Assembly (NCBI RefSeq): GCF_900104355.1
Contig: NZ_FNIY01000012.1
Span: 51,837 to 115,836 of the forward strand
Direction of reading: 5' to 3'
Length of the DNA: 64,000 bases
Source of the DNA: Phyllobacterium sp. OV277
GTDB lineage: Bacteria; Pseudomonadota; Alphaproteobacteria; Rhizobiales; Rhizobiaceae
Within the stretch, counting starts at the first letter, position 1. Each line of letters opens with the position of its first letter. A model generated the notes under the pieces. The model was not told the origin of the DNA, did not search any database, and saw only the letters and a list, made by a program, of their open reading frames with translations. The translations under genes were made by a program, and so were the position numbers. Below are positions 1 to 9,178 of the stretch, one piece after another.

Positions 1-177
1 ACTGATTTGTCTGTTGAGGCAGAGCCTATGGCCTATCGCAAATTGTAAGAATTGCAGTGAACGGCAAAATGTTATGACAACGTCAGAATGAGGTAATCTC
101 CTGACTGGATGATGTTGATGTCATTTCCGTATTTGCTTCTGGGGATCACTTGCGACAAGACGAGACACTCGTCGCGC

Positions 178-1830
178 TCATGCGGCCTTCGTTGTAGGGA
201 AGGTCAACATAGGCGCGATGTCTAATTTTGGCAGTGTTACCGTGAACACCGCGCCGTTCTTGTTCGACGCCGAGAGCACTCCATTGACGCGTTCTACTAT
301 TCTCTGCGACAGAGAAAGTCCCAAGCCCATTCCGCTGTCTTTGGTCGTGAAGAAAGGTTGGAATAGCTGCTCAAGTGTCTCCTCACTCAAACCGGAGCCG
401 TTGTCGGATATACGGATGATACTGTTGTTCTGATCGATGAGGGTTTCAATTGTGATGCGTTTTACTGTCTGATGCGATGCGCTCAGTGCGTCAATTGCAT
501 TGCGGACGAGATTATGGATAACCTGCTCAAGTTCTATTTTATTGATGCTCGCAGTGGGTGATGGTTCAGCAAGATCAAGCATCAATGAAACCCCTTGGCG
601 CTTGATTTCCGGATTGAGTATTTCAACAATGTCCAAGATTGAACTGTTGAGTTCGGTGGCTTCCGGGGAGGCGCTTTTGTAGACAATATAGTCTCGGATT
701 CTTCCAAGTATCAGACTTGCCCTCTTCGCCTCGCGAATATTAGCGGTCATTGTTCGCCGCAGAAAATCAGTCTGGGGAATAGCTTCACCTTCCTCGAGAG
801 TCTTGAGGCTGGCCTGACTCTGATTGAGCAATGAGGAAAGCGGCTGGGCCAGCTCATGAATGATACCGGCTGCAAGCTCACCGACCGCGTTAACACGGGC
901 TGCATGCTCCAACCGGGTTTCCTTTTCCAACCTTGCGGCACGCTTGAGTGCATTGTCTTCGGATCGTTGCAACCGTCGCGAAAGCTGGTGCTGATGCAGG
1001 GCATAATAGCTGGCTACCACCGCGATTGTGGAGAGGCCGCAATACACAATCAAATCTATTAGAGTGAAGAGTTCATACAGTTTGACGGTTTCACTCAGGT
1101 GAAAGACTGTCTTTTCCGAAAATCTTGTCGAGTCATCCGGCATAATATTGGGCGCGCTTGAAACGATTGTTCTGTTGGATTGAAGCTCGAAGGAGAATGG
1201 GGCGTTCTGTCGATCATTCAGTCGAATGATGGGGGTGTCGCCGATATCCCACTCCATTTTGGGAGAGCCATCCTGAAGCAGCGGCTTGATCATTTCCTCC
1301 GCATCGACAAGCATGACAATAGCATAGTGAAAATTGGCATTCTCAGCATGCGCGGTCGTAATATATTGCCCGGGAAAATTGATATCTGCAAAGGCGCGGA
1401 GCGTGCCATGGGGCTGGTTGACAACTTTCGGCAGAATTGTCTGTATCGCCGCATCGTTCTGGTCCGCGGGGAAGTTTGCCATCCGTCTGGCATATAAGGG
1501 ATTGTCGTCCTTTGGGAGCTCATACAAGTTCACCGTGCGGATTCGTGGGTATTGTTTCATTGTATGCTGCACCAATGAGCCGAATATTTTCATGGCTTCC
1601 AGGTCGGATAGAGTAGCGAAAATCTCGAAGGATCTGACGAAAGCAAAATTCTGGGTAATGCGGCGGTCGAGGCAATCGGCGATTTCATTGGCTTTTGCCG
1701 AGAACGCGTGTGACTTGTCCTGAAAGGTCATGAACCCGGAAATTGAAACATACATCACCTGCGCCAAAAACCAGATCGACGCCGCAATAATCAGGGATGG
1801 TTTCAAGGCTTTTCGCAATTTTCCATTCAT
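178..1830 (-). CDS. Membrane-bound sensor histidine kinase
   Basis: A 550-residue two-component sensor kinase. Membrane segments lie near residues 11-33 and 255-277 and enclose a periplasmic sensor region of about 220 residues whose ligand cannot be told. The cytoplasmic part has a HisKA helix pair with phospho-acceptor His325 in HELAQPL, an N-box near residues 440-448, a DNGSG G1 box at 476-480 and a GLGLSLSQ G2 box near 502-509. This layout resembles the DctB/FixL class. No response regulator is adjacent: the 177 bases downstream contain no recognisable receiver domain, so the partner is either outside the window or elsewhere. Bases 1-177 hold nothing I can support. Confidence 0.88.
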   Translation of the reverse strand: MNGKLRKALKPSLIIAASIWFLAQVMYVSISGFMTFQDKSHAFSAKANEIADCLDRRITQNFAFVRSFEIFATLSDLEAMKIFGSLVQHTMKQYPRIRTVNLYELPKDDNPLYARRMANFPADQNDAAIQTILPKVVNQPHGTLRAFADINFPGQYITTAHAENANFHYAIVMLVDAEEMIKPLLQDGSPKMEWDIGDTPIIRLNDRQNAPFSFELQSNRTIVSSAPNIMPDDSTRFSEKTVFHLSETVKLYELFTLIDLIVYCGLSTIAVVASYYALHQHQLSRRLQRSEDNALKRAARLEKETRLEHAARVNAVGELAAGIIHELAQPLSSLLNQSQASLKTLEEGEAIPQTDFLRRTMTANIREAKRASLILGRIRDYIVYKSASPEATELNSSILDIVEILNPEIKRQGVSLMLDLAEPSPTASINKIELEQVIHNLVRNAIDALSASHQTVKRITIETLIDQNNSIIRISDNGSGLSEETLEQLFQPFFTTKDSGMGLGLSLSQRIVERVNGVLSASNKNGAVFTVTLPKLDIAPMLTFPTTKAA

Positions 1831-2352
1831 CCAGTTGGGTTACGTGACAAAACAATCGCAGAGCGATTTTGCGTATTTGATTTGAGACAAATTTCGTGCG
1901 TGGTTTGCACGTCATTGACGGGCATTTACTCCGCACAACAGATTCCTCCCCCTTGCGAGGTTATGGAACCAGGCGCGGTCAAGCTAAGATCTTCAGCTGT
2001 GTAACGTTCTACCCAATTCGGCTATTGGAGCCTATTCGACTATCGGAGTAGCGGTCTTCGATCAACGCGGGCACCTAAGCGAATGTCTTGGCTCAAACGC
2101 TGAAATCGCAGTCATTCGTGGGTAACGTCTGTAATCTACCTTCTTCTACAAAGGATGATTGCAGATTAGTGTTCTATCACAATGATCGCTACATTGCGTT
2201 TAAAGCCAGACTGATACTTTTTTCAATTATTGGGATTCCGGAGTGAATTTTAGCAGCCGTGCCCGTCAGACAATCTTTGCGACAATATGATCTGATATCT
2301 GGCTCGTCAGCCTGAAGACGATGCACGCCACCTGATCATAATTATTGCAACG
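1831..2352. other. Intergenic gap, no gene recognised
   Basis: About 520 bases separate the histidine kinase start from the end of the peptide ABC operon. The region must hold the kinase promoter (minus strand), but I could not pick a convincing -35/-10 pair. Open frames here are short, lack a start with a ribosome site and resemble nothing known. There is no obvious hairpin with a T-run to end the ABC operon. Confidence 0.5.
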
Positions 2353-3324
2353 TCAGGCGAGGTGGCAGGCAACGTGATGACCGTTATCGAGCGTCCGCAG
2401 TTCCGGCACCTCAATCCTGCAACGGTCGACGGCCAATGGACAACGGGTGTGAAAGCGGCATCCGGCCGGCGGTGCGGCGGGGCTTGGCAACTCACCTTGC
2501 AGCACAACACGGTTGCGGCCCGCGTCTGGGTCAGCCACGGGGATGGCTGACAGAAGGGCCTTGGTATAGGGATGGCGTGGATGGTCGAAAAGTGCGTTGC
2601 GGCTCGCCGTCTCAACGATCACGCCGAGATACATGACTGCGATTTCATCGCAGAGATGCTCGACAACAGCCAGATCGTGCGAGATGAACAGGAAGGTCAG
2701 TCCCTGTTGCTCCTTGAGGTCGGAAAACAGATTGATGATCTGGGCCTGGATCGAAACGTCAAGCGCCGAGACGGGTTCGTCGGCTATGATCAATTCGGGC
2801 TTCAATGCCAATGCTCGGGCGATACCTATACGCTGGCGTTGACCGCCGGAGAATTCATGCGGGTAGCGTGCGTATTGGTAGGGCGCAAGGCCGCAGATGC
2901 GCATTACCTCCAGCACTGTCTCGCGTAACTCTGCTTTACGAACCAGACCATGCGCCAGAAGTGCTTCGCCGATCGCATCGCCAGCCCGCACCCGTGGATT
3001 GAGCGATCCGTAAGGGTCCTGGAACACCAGCTGCATTTTCGGTCGCAGTGCCGCCAGCGCCTTGCGGCCGCCAGCCTGAATGTCTTTGCCATCAAAGCGT
3101 ACGGTGCCGGTTGTCGGCTTGTAGAGCCCCAGCATGGCGCGACCGAGTGTTGACTTGCCACTACCGGATTCGCCGACAAGTCCGAAAGTGGTACCGCGGC
3201 GGATACGAATGTTCACTCCATCGACGGCCCTGACATGACCTGAGACCTGACCGAACAGCCCGTCACGGATCGGGAAATGGATCTTGAGGTTCTCGACTTC
3301 AAGCAACGCGGAAACGTCTGTCAT
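2353..3324 (-). CDS. Peptide/nickel-type ABC transporter ATP-binding protein (DppF/OppF-like)
   Basis: The second ATPase of a family-5 (dipeptide/oligopeptide/nickel) importer, 323 residues. Visible motifs are Walker A GESGSGKST, the signature SGGQRQRIGIARAL, Walker B ELIIADEP, and the C-terminal oligopeptide-transporter extension with its cysteine-containing CRFHTRCPLA motif. The frame is open 40 codons further upstream, but the ATG at 3324 is chosen because it overlaps the stop of the preceding ATPase as ATGA and gives a normal N-terminus ([14 protein letters not shown]). It is the last gene of the five-gene operon. Confidence 0.92.
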   Translation of the reverse strand: MTDVSALLEVENLKIHFPIRDGLFGQVSGHVRAVDGVNIRIRRGTTFGLVGESGSGKSTLGRAMLGLYKPTTGTVRFDGKDIQAGGRKALAALRPKMQLVFQDPYGSLNPRVRAGDAIGEALLAHGLVRKAELRETVLEVMRICGLAPYQYARYPHEFSGGQRQRIGIARALALKPELIIADEPVSALDVSIQAQIINLFSDLKEQQGLTFLFISHDLAVVEHLCDEIAVMYLGVIVETASRNALFDHPRHPYTKALLSAIPVADPDAGRNRVVLQGELPSPAAPPAGCRFHTRCPLAVDRCRIEVPELRTLDNGHHVACHLA

Positions 3325-4298
3325 ATCGCCCCCGACTGAGCCAGGAAACATGCGGCACGATGTGGTGCGTCCGCTAGGCCCAGCGATGGAATGCCTGAGC
3401 GGCAGATATCGACCGCAGCAAAGCAGCGTTCGGCAAAAGCACAATAGGCAGGGAGCCGCGCGGGACTGGGTACTTGACCCGGAATGGAAACCAGACGGCG
3501 CAACCGTTGGCCGGGGACTGGCCGCGAGGCCAAGAGGCCGCGCGTGTAGGGATGCTTGGGGTGTCGCAGGACGTCACGAACCGTGCCAGTTTCAACCACC
3601 CGGCCAGCATACATCACGATAACCCGGTCGGCCAGTTCTGCTACCAGCCCAAGGTCATGGGTGATGAGCATCAGAGCTGTGCCTTCATCCTGTTTCAGCC
3701 GATTGAGCAGGTCGAGGATTTGAGCCTGAATAGTAACATCGAGCGCTGTCGTTGGTTCGTCGGCGATCAGCAATTTTGGTTTACAGCTGAGGGCGATGGC
3801 AATCATCACGCGCTGCAACATGCCGCCGGAAAGTTGGTGCGGATAGCCTTCGACAATCCGCTCGGGCCGAGCAATGCCGACACGCGTCAAGAGAGCAATT
3901 GCCTCTGCCCATGCCGCTTTTGGTGGCATCTTGCGATGCTCGATCAACGGTTCAACGATCTGCTCTCCGATAGTCAGGACTGGATTGAGCGAACTCATTG
4001 GTTCCTGAAAAATCATGGCAATCTCGTTGCCGCGCATCGTCCGCATGGCTTCCGGTTTCAGGGTGAGAAGATCCTTGCCGCGATATAAGATCTGACCGCC
4101 AGCGATATATCCGGCCGGACGGGAGACCAGACCCATCAGCGACAGTGCTGTCACGCTCTTGCCGCAGCCGGATTCACCAACCACGCCAACAGTTTCGCCC
4201 TCGCCAATGCTGAAGCTGACATCCTGCACCGCGCGGGCGATGCCCTCATCGGTTTTAAAATGGGTTGACAGGTTCTGGAATTCGACAAGCGGGGGCAT
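3321..4298 (-). CDS. Peptide/nickel-type ABC transporter ATP-binding protein (DppD/OppD-like)
   Basis: The first ATPase of the importer, 325 residues, cytoplasmic, expected to pair with the downstream DppF-like subunit. It shows Walker A GESGCGKS, signature [15 protein letters not shown], Walker [13 protein letters not shown] and the C-terminal CAFAERC element typical of oligopeptide ATPases. It begins 7 bases after the permease stop and overlaps the next gene by four bases, so translation is probably coupled. Confidence 0.92.
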   Translation of the reverse strand: MPPLVEFQNLSTHFKTDEGIARAVQDVSFSIGEGETVGVVGESGCGKSVTALSLMGLVSRPAGYIAGGQILYRGKDLLTLKPEAMRTMRGNEIAMIFQEPMSSLNPVLTIGEQIVEPLIEHRKMPPKAAWAEAIALLTRVGIARPERIVEGYPHQLSGGMLQRVMIAIALSCKPKLLIADEPTTALDVTIQAQILDLLNRLKQDEGTALMLITHDLGLVAELADRVIVMYAGRVVETGTVRDVLRHPKHPYTRGLLASRPVPGQRLRRLVSIPGQVPSPARLPAYCAFAERCFAAVDICRSGIPSLGLADAPHRAACFLAQSGAI

Positions 4299-4305
4299 GT
4301 TCGGC

Positions 4306-5253
4306 TTACCGTTTCATCTTCGGGTCGAGTGCATCGCGCAGCCCGTCGCCCACTATGTTGATGGCAACCACAGTCAGGAAGATTGCAACGCCCGGCGGCA
4401 TCCACAACCAGGGTCGGCGCTGGAAGTCGACAAAGCTGTTGGCGGTATCCATCATATTGCCCCAGGACGGCGTTGGAGGAACCACGCCAAGACCGAGATA
4501 GCTGAGATAGGCCTCATTCAGGATGGCACTGGCAACGCCTATGGTCGCTGCCACGATCAGGATTGGTACCGTGTTGGGCAGCAGATGGTGGAACAGCCGC
4601 CGGTGCAATGGCAGGCCTAGAACCTCCGTCGCTATCATGAAGTCACGCTCACGCAGTGACAGGATCTGGGACCGCACAAGGCGCGCCACCGTTACCCAGT
4701 TTGGCAGGCTGAGCATGAGGATGACGAGATAGATGCGCTGATCGGGTGGCACCTTCAACTCGGACAGCACGGCACCAATGATAATGAGAAGGGGCAGCGT
4801 CGGGATGGTCATCACGAGATCGGCCCCACGCATAATCACGGCGTCGATCAGGCCCCCGAGGTAACCGGCAACCGCGCCCGCAATGTAGCCGATGACCACC
4901 GACAAGAATACCGAAGCGAGGCCAACCGTCAGTGAGATACGACCGGCTGACATCAATCTTGCCATGATATCGCGTCCAAGGAAATCCGTTCCAAGCCAAT
5001 GCTTCATGCTTGGCGGACGGTTGACGCTGAGCGCATCGGTGGCGTTCAGATCCCAGCGGCTGACGAATGGTCCAACCACACAGATGAGAACGATCAACAA
5101 TAGTATAGCCAGTGCCGTCATGGCAGTGGCGTTGCGGCGCATCCGCCATAATGCGTCACCAAGCGGTGAGCGCGTCGAGCCGAGATGCCCGGTCAGTGCG
5201 AGCAGTTCGACCTGACGTGTTCGGTTTCGGCGAAAAGGATTGAAGGAAACCAT
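4306..5253 (-). CDS. Peptide/nickel-type ABC transporter permease (DppC-like)
   Basis: Inner-membrane permease, 315 residues. It has an N-terminal cytoplasmic stretch, a first membrane helix (TALAILLLIVLICVVGPFV), the LGTDFLGRDIMARL motif characteristic of DppC/OppC/NikC proteins, and the EAxxxG-like coupling segment (IATEVLGLPLHRRLFHHLLP). ATG at 5253 (MVSFNPFRR) is preferred over an in-frame start 23 codons upstream, which would lie inside the DppB-like gene; the chosen start is one base past that gene's stop. Confidence 0.9.
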   Translation of the reverse strand: MVSFNPFRRNRTRQVELLALTGHLGSTRSPLGDALWRMRRNATAMTALAILLLIVLICVVGPFVSRWDLNATDALSVNRPPSMKHWLGTDFLGRDIMARLMSAGRISLTVGLASVFLSVVIGYIAGAVAGYLGGLIDAVIMRGADLVMTIPTLPLLIIIGAVLSELKVPPDQRIYLVILMLSLPNWVTVARLVRSQILSLRERDFMIATEVLGLPLHRRLFHHLLPNTVPILIVAATIGVASAILNEAYLSYLGLGVVPPTPSWGNMMDTANSFVDFQRRPWLWMPPGVAIFLTVVAINIVGDGLRDALDPKMKR

Positions 5254-5254
5254 T

Positions 5255-6217
5255 CTAACCTCGCCGTAGCCGGATTCGAGGATCGGCGGCAGCATAGGCA
5301 ATATCAGCCAGCAAATTGCCAAGTATGGTCATAGCGGCCAGAACCATTGTGAAGCCCATAAGCACCGGATAGTCACGCGCTGCCAGTGTGTCGATCTGAA
5401 TGTGTCCGGCGCCGGGCCAATTAAAAATCTTCTCGGTGACGATGGCCCCGGAGAACAGGCCGGGCAGTTCGAAGCCCAGAAGCGTGATCATCGGCAACAT
5501 CGCATTGCGCAAGGCATGTTTGAAAATGACGGTTCGTTCTTTCAATCCCTTGGCCCGTGCGGTGCGTACAAAGTCCATCGAGAGAGCCTCAAGCATGCTG
5601 GCGCGGATGTAGCGCGTCAGGCTTCCGGCCTGCAGCGCAGTCAGCACCAGAACCGGCAGCACCATATGTGCTGCGACCTCCATGACCCACGCGAAACCTG
5701 TTGTCTGGCTACCGGTGCTTATCATCCCGCCAACCGGTAGCCAGCGCAGGTCAACCGCAAACCATTTGATCAATAGCAGGCAAAGGAAGAAGACCGGAAA
5801 GGACATGGCGCCAAAGATCGCCAGCGTCACAATGCGGTCGTACCAGGAATAGGGCCACACCGCTGCGGTAATTCCGGCGAGCAGCGAGACAAACCAGTAG
5901 AGAAGTAGTGCCGTTCCACCCAACAGGAAGGAATTCCAGATGTATTGGTTGAGAAGTTTGGCAACTGGAATCTGATACTGCATGGAATAACCGAGATCAC
6001 CCGTCAGCAAATGCCCCAGCCAATCGAAATACCGGTCAAAAACAGGCCGGTCGAGGCCGTAGAGTGCCTTCAGCTCCGCCGCCCGTTCGGCGGTCAGATT
6101 GATGTTGCCGTCGATGAAATCGCCCGGTGTCAGGGCGAAAATAAAGAAAATCAATGCCGAGGCTCCAAGGAGCATCGGCACCGACAGCAACAGCCTGCGA
6201 ATAATGAAGTTTTTCAT
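5255..6217 (-). CDS. Peptide/nickel-type ABC transporter permease (DppB-like)
   Basis: Inner-membrane permease of about 320 residues, beginning MKNFIIRRLLLSVPML as is usual for DppB/OppB. It has about six hydrophobic helices, the short GDLGYS loop and the coupling motif RTARAKGLKERTVIFKHALRNA. A GTG four codons upstream (6229) is an alternative start; neither site has a clear Shine-Dalgarno sequence, so translation may depend on the preceding substrate-binding-protein gene, which stops at 6241. Confidence 0.9.
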   Translation of the reverse strand: MKNFIIRRLLLSVPMLLGASALIFFIFALTPGDFIDGNINLTAERAAELKALYGLDRPVFDRYFDWLGHLLTGDLGYSMQYQIPVAKLLNQYIWNSFLLGGTALLLYWFVSLLAGITAAVWPYSWYDRIVTLAIFGAMSFPVFFLCLLLIKWFAVDLRWLPVGGMISTGSQTTGFAWVMEVAAHMVLPVLVLTALQAGSLTRYIRASMLEALSMDFVRTARAKGLKERTVIFKHALRNAMLPMITLLGFELPGLFSGAIVTEKIFNWPGAGHIQIDTLAARDYPVLMGFTMVLAAMTILGNLLADIAYAAADPRIRLRRG

Positions 6218-6240
6218 GTTCGGCAGCACGCCATGTGACG

Positions 6241-7944
6241 TTACTGCGCGATCTTCAGGTTTGGCAGGCTGGAGATTATGCCATTGTAAATATCAGGGTT
6301 GAAGCCGCTGACCCGGCCATCTGCAGCAGACAGGATCTTGCGATAGGCCAGATAAATCACTGGCGGATCTTCAGCCAAAACCTTGTAAAGCTCATGGTAG
6401 ATCGCCTTGCGCTTGTCGATATCCGTGGTGGCATTGCCCGCATCAACAAGCCGATCGACGTCTGCATTATGATAGCCGCGGCGGCCAATTTCTCCAGTCG
6501 CCGATATAAAGTCTTCAACGCCGTCATGCGGGTCGTTGATGCCTGACGTGCGGTAGGTCGCCAGATCAAAATTACCGGATTTCATCTTGGCCAGCATGGC
6601 ATTGAAATCGGATACTTCGGGCACCAGATCGACACCGATCGCTTTGAAGTTTTCTTTGGCAATCGGGATCAAAGCATCGTTGATCAGCGATTTGGTTGCC
6701 AGCAACGTCAACGACAGGCGCTGGCCGTCCTTGGTGCGGATGCCGTCTGGTCCAGCTTTCCATCCGGCTTCATCGAGAAGGGCAGCAGCCTTGGCCGGGT
6801 CATAAGCATAGGGTTCGATGCCGGACGGATCATAGGCCCATGAAATAGGAGCGACGGGTATAGTCGCGACCTGTCCGTAGCCCTGATAGACCACGCTGAC
6901 CAGTGTTTGCCGATCAAGCCCATATGTCAGGGCGTGGCGCACCTTGGCGTCCTGCAGTGCCGGTTTCTTCTGGTTGAATTCAATCATGCTGTAGTCGCTG
7001 GAGCCGTAAAGATTGATAGCAGCGAAGCCGAGGCTCTTCAGCGTATCAATGTTGTCCTGATTGACCGAAAAGCCGTCATAATCGGTCTCACCTGTCTGAA
7101 ACAACTGCAGCTTGGTGGCATCCGAGGTGATACGGTAGATGAAGTTTTCAACGCCAGGCTTGCCGCGGAAATAATGCGGGTTGGCGTGAAACCGCACTTC
7201 TTGTCCCGGAATATACTTGTCGAAAACATATGAACCGGCACCAAGCGGATTATTACCCAAAGCACGGATACCATCCAGCTTGCCACGCGCGAAGCCATTG
7301 CCGTAATGCGCCTTGGAAAGCACGGGTCCACCGATCAGATACGGCGTCTTAGCGCCCGGTTGTGTGGCGGTAACCTGCAGCGTCTGCGGGTCGATCACCT
7401 TGAGGCCAGAGATACTATCAGCTTTTCCGGCTTTATATTCGGCTCCACCAGCTATGGCGGCGGGGGTTATATCGGTCTCTCCCTCATAGGTTGGATCATG
7501 TAGTACAGTCAGGGTAAAAGCCACGTCCTCCGCTGTCAGAGGCGAGCCATCGCTGAAAACCAGATCGGGGCGAAGCTTTAACGTATATACCAGACCATCC
7601 GGACTGACAGTCCACGAGTCAGCCTGTTCGGCGATGAGCTTGCCATGACTGTCATAGTTGATCAGCCGACCGAAGATGACATCGGTGACATTCTCATCCC
7701 AGCCATTGGTGAAGAAATAGGGGTTGAATATGCCCTGCGGCGAACTGATCGCTCCCACTACAGTATCCTTGCGTGTTTTGGCGACGGCAGGGATCAATGA
7801 AAGTTCCGTGGCGGGGGTGGTGCCATCCGGGAGCACATCATCCGCTTGGGCGGACGGGCTGAAAGCAAGGGCGCCAATGATCAATGCGAGGGAAACAAGG
7901 CTGGTTTGGCGACGGCGGACCGGGATCAGATCATGGAAGCGCAT
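6241..7944 (-). CDS. Family-5 ABC transporter substrate-binding protein (peptide/oligopeptide type)
   Basis: Periplasmic solute-binding protein of the DppA/OppA class, 567 residues with the start at 7944. That ATG is preceded by AAGGA at a good distance and gives a clean signal peptide (RRRQTSLVSLALIIGALAF, cleavage near SAQA-DD). The mature part has family features such as LAEQADSW, YTLKLRPDLVFSDGSPLTAEDV and, near the end, YHELYKVLAEDPPVIYLAYR. In-frame ATGs at 7959 and 8088 are possible; the latter has its own SD-like GAGGGTG but would put 48 residues in front of the signal peptide. First gene of the importer operon; the ligand cannot be read from sequence. Confidence 0.88.
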   Translation of the reverse strand: MRFHDLIPVRRRQTSLVSLALIIGALAFSPSAQADDVLPDGTTPATELSLIPAVAKTRKDTVVGAISSPQGIFNPYFFTNGWDENVTDVIFGRLINYDSHGKLIAEQADSWTVSPDGLVYTLKLRPDLVFSDGSPLTAEDVAFTLTVLHDPTYEGETDITPAAIAGGAEYKAGKADSISGLKVIDPQTLQVTATQPGAKTPYLIGGPVLSKAHYGNGFARGKLDGIRALGNNPLGAGSYVFDKYIPGQEVRFHANPHYFRGKPGVENFIYRITSDATKLQLFQTGETDYDGFSVNQDNIDTLKSLGFAAINLYGSSDYSMIEFNQKKPALQDAKVRHALTYGLDRQTLVSVVYQGYGQVATIPVAPISWAYDPSGIEPYAYDPAKAAALLDEAGWKAGPDGIRTKDGQRLSLTLLATKSLINDALIPIAKENFKAIGVDLVPEVSDFNAMLAKMKSGNFDLATYRTSGINDPHDGVEDFISATGEIGRRGYHNADVDRLVDAGNATTDIDKRKAIYHELYKVLAEDPPVIYLAYRKILSAADGRVSGFNPDIYNGIISSLPNLKIAQ

Positions 7945-8338
7945 AGCGATATCCTTCATGACGGGAAGGTGGAACCTGCCCACCCGCGAAATGAAAGTCA
8001 ACCGGAGGTGTTCATCAGTATGAACAGCCTCAACCGGTGCGTTAAATCCGAACTGTTGCGCGACTAGTCCCATTGTGAAAAATCTCATATGTCACCCTCA
8101 AATTGATCAGGGGAGCATAGGTCGACAGATTATATGTACAAAGTGAACTGTACCCATTTTGAGACCGATTGAGCAAAATCTTCTCGCCCCCACGCCCATT
8201 CGGAAATGACAGTTTCACCTACGTCTCTCGTCTACTCCGGGTCATATATAAAGTTGGGGTTGAATAGATTGGATAAGACCGGGATAACTGGCGGCGAATG
8301 AATCATCTGGGGAAGAGGTCATCAACATCTGCGCTTCA

Positions 8339-8427
8339 GCCAAAGCATCGTCCATTTAAAGAGGACGCAAGTTCCATGTAGCGAACGATGCTTTGGCGAT
8401 ATCCACTCCTTTATCGGGAGTTTGGAT
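8339..8427 (+). promoter_or_regulatory. Tandem inverted repeats in the leader of the 8459 gene
   Basis: Two potential hairpins lie 30-120 bases before the 8459 gene. The first has perfect 13-base arms, GCCAAAGCATCGT (8339-8351) and ACGATGCTTTGGC (8385-8397), around a 33-base loop. Inside it CGTCC and GGACG (8349-8353, 8362-8366) could form a competing stem. The second is formed by ATCCACTCC at 8401-8409 and GGAGTTTGGAT ending at about 8427. The rest of the 514-base gap (7945-8458) must carry two divergent promoters, but no other feature stood out. Confidence 0.5.
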
Positions 8428-8458
8428 CACTCCTTCTAACTGACCAAAAGGAACGTCC

Positions 8459-8998
8459 ATGCGTAATTATACAATTCCGATTGCTACCTCCCTCATGCTC
8501 ATCTCGGGTATCACCCTGGTAAACGCCGCGCAAAACACGCCGAGCGTATTAACCATTGAGAAGGAAGCGGGGAAACCTATAGCGACCTTTACCGTTGAAG
8601 AGCTGGGTAAGGCATTCCCGTCCAAGACCCTGGAAACAGTTACTCCATGGACCAATGGCGAGAAACGCCGCTATCGTGGCGCTCCGTTGAAGGATATCCT
8701 CTCCAAGTATGGTTCAGCAGATGCCGCGACCGTTACAGGTGTTGCACTTGATGGCTTCGAAGCCAAGCTGGAGACGAAGGAAATCAAATCCTTCGATCCT
8801 ATCGTGGCGACTGAGGTCGATTGTGTGGACGCTGACAGGCTGGCAGCCACGTGTACAAAAGATCAGGAATTCAGAGTGCTGACCGATGCGGATCGTGGCC
8901 CTTTCTATGTCGTTTGGCCCTACGATCAACTGCCAAAATCAACCAACACGGATGAGAATTACCGCTGGATCTGGTTCCTGGCAGCTCTGAGACCATAG
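8459..8998 (+). CDS. Periplasmic Oxidored_molyb-like protein
   Basis: A 179-residue exported protein with signal peptide SLMLISGITLVNA cleaved before AQNTPS. The layout fits short alphaproteobacterial proteins related to the molybdopterin-binding (sulfite-oxidase-like) fold: a FTVEELGKAFPSKTLETVTPW start, YRGAPLKDILSKYG in the middle, and a C-terminal GPFYVVWPYDQLP followed by YRWIWFLAALRP. Such stand-alone domains may not bind the cofactor, and no conserved cofactor cysteine is evident at the usual position, so catalytic function is doubtful. Start ATG has AAAGGAA upstream. It is monocistronic and followed by a terminator. Confidence 0.62.
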   Translation: MRNYTIPIATSLMLISGITLVNAAQNTPSVLTIEKEAGKPIATFTVEELGKAFPSKTLETVTPWTNGEKRRYRGAPLKDILSKYGSADAATVTGVALDGFEAKLETKEIKSFDPIVATEVDCVDADRLAATCTKDQEFRVLTDADRGPFYVVWPYDQLPKSTNTDENYRWIWFLAALRP

Positions 8999-9095
8999 TA
9001 AAAAACGTATTTTCCTTCAGTTTGAACTAAGGCCGACTGTGCTTAAACAGGGTCTGTTCCACTGCAAATAGCTTTACGAACGAACCAGCATTGAA

Positions 9096-9128
9096 CAACC
9101 CCATCATGATCCTGATGGGGTTGATTTT
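9096..9128 (+). terminator. Rho-independent terminator
   Basis: Perfect 11-base stem CAACCCCATCA / TGATGGGGTTG with a 6-base loop, followed by ATTTT. It lies about 100 bases after the 8459 gene and between two convergent genes, so it may act in both directions, though the T-run favours the plus strand. Confidence 0.75.
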
Positions 9129-9178
9129 CCGGCTCACGGTTAAGCATGAAAGATTTGCTCGAACGTCCCAAAGGTCCT

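Noticed and set aside
1980..2125. Short open frame containing a GVAVFDQRGHL-like stretch
   Set aside because: It has no start codon or ribosome site and matches no family; too short to support a gene remnant.
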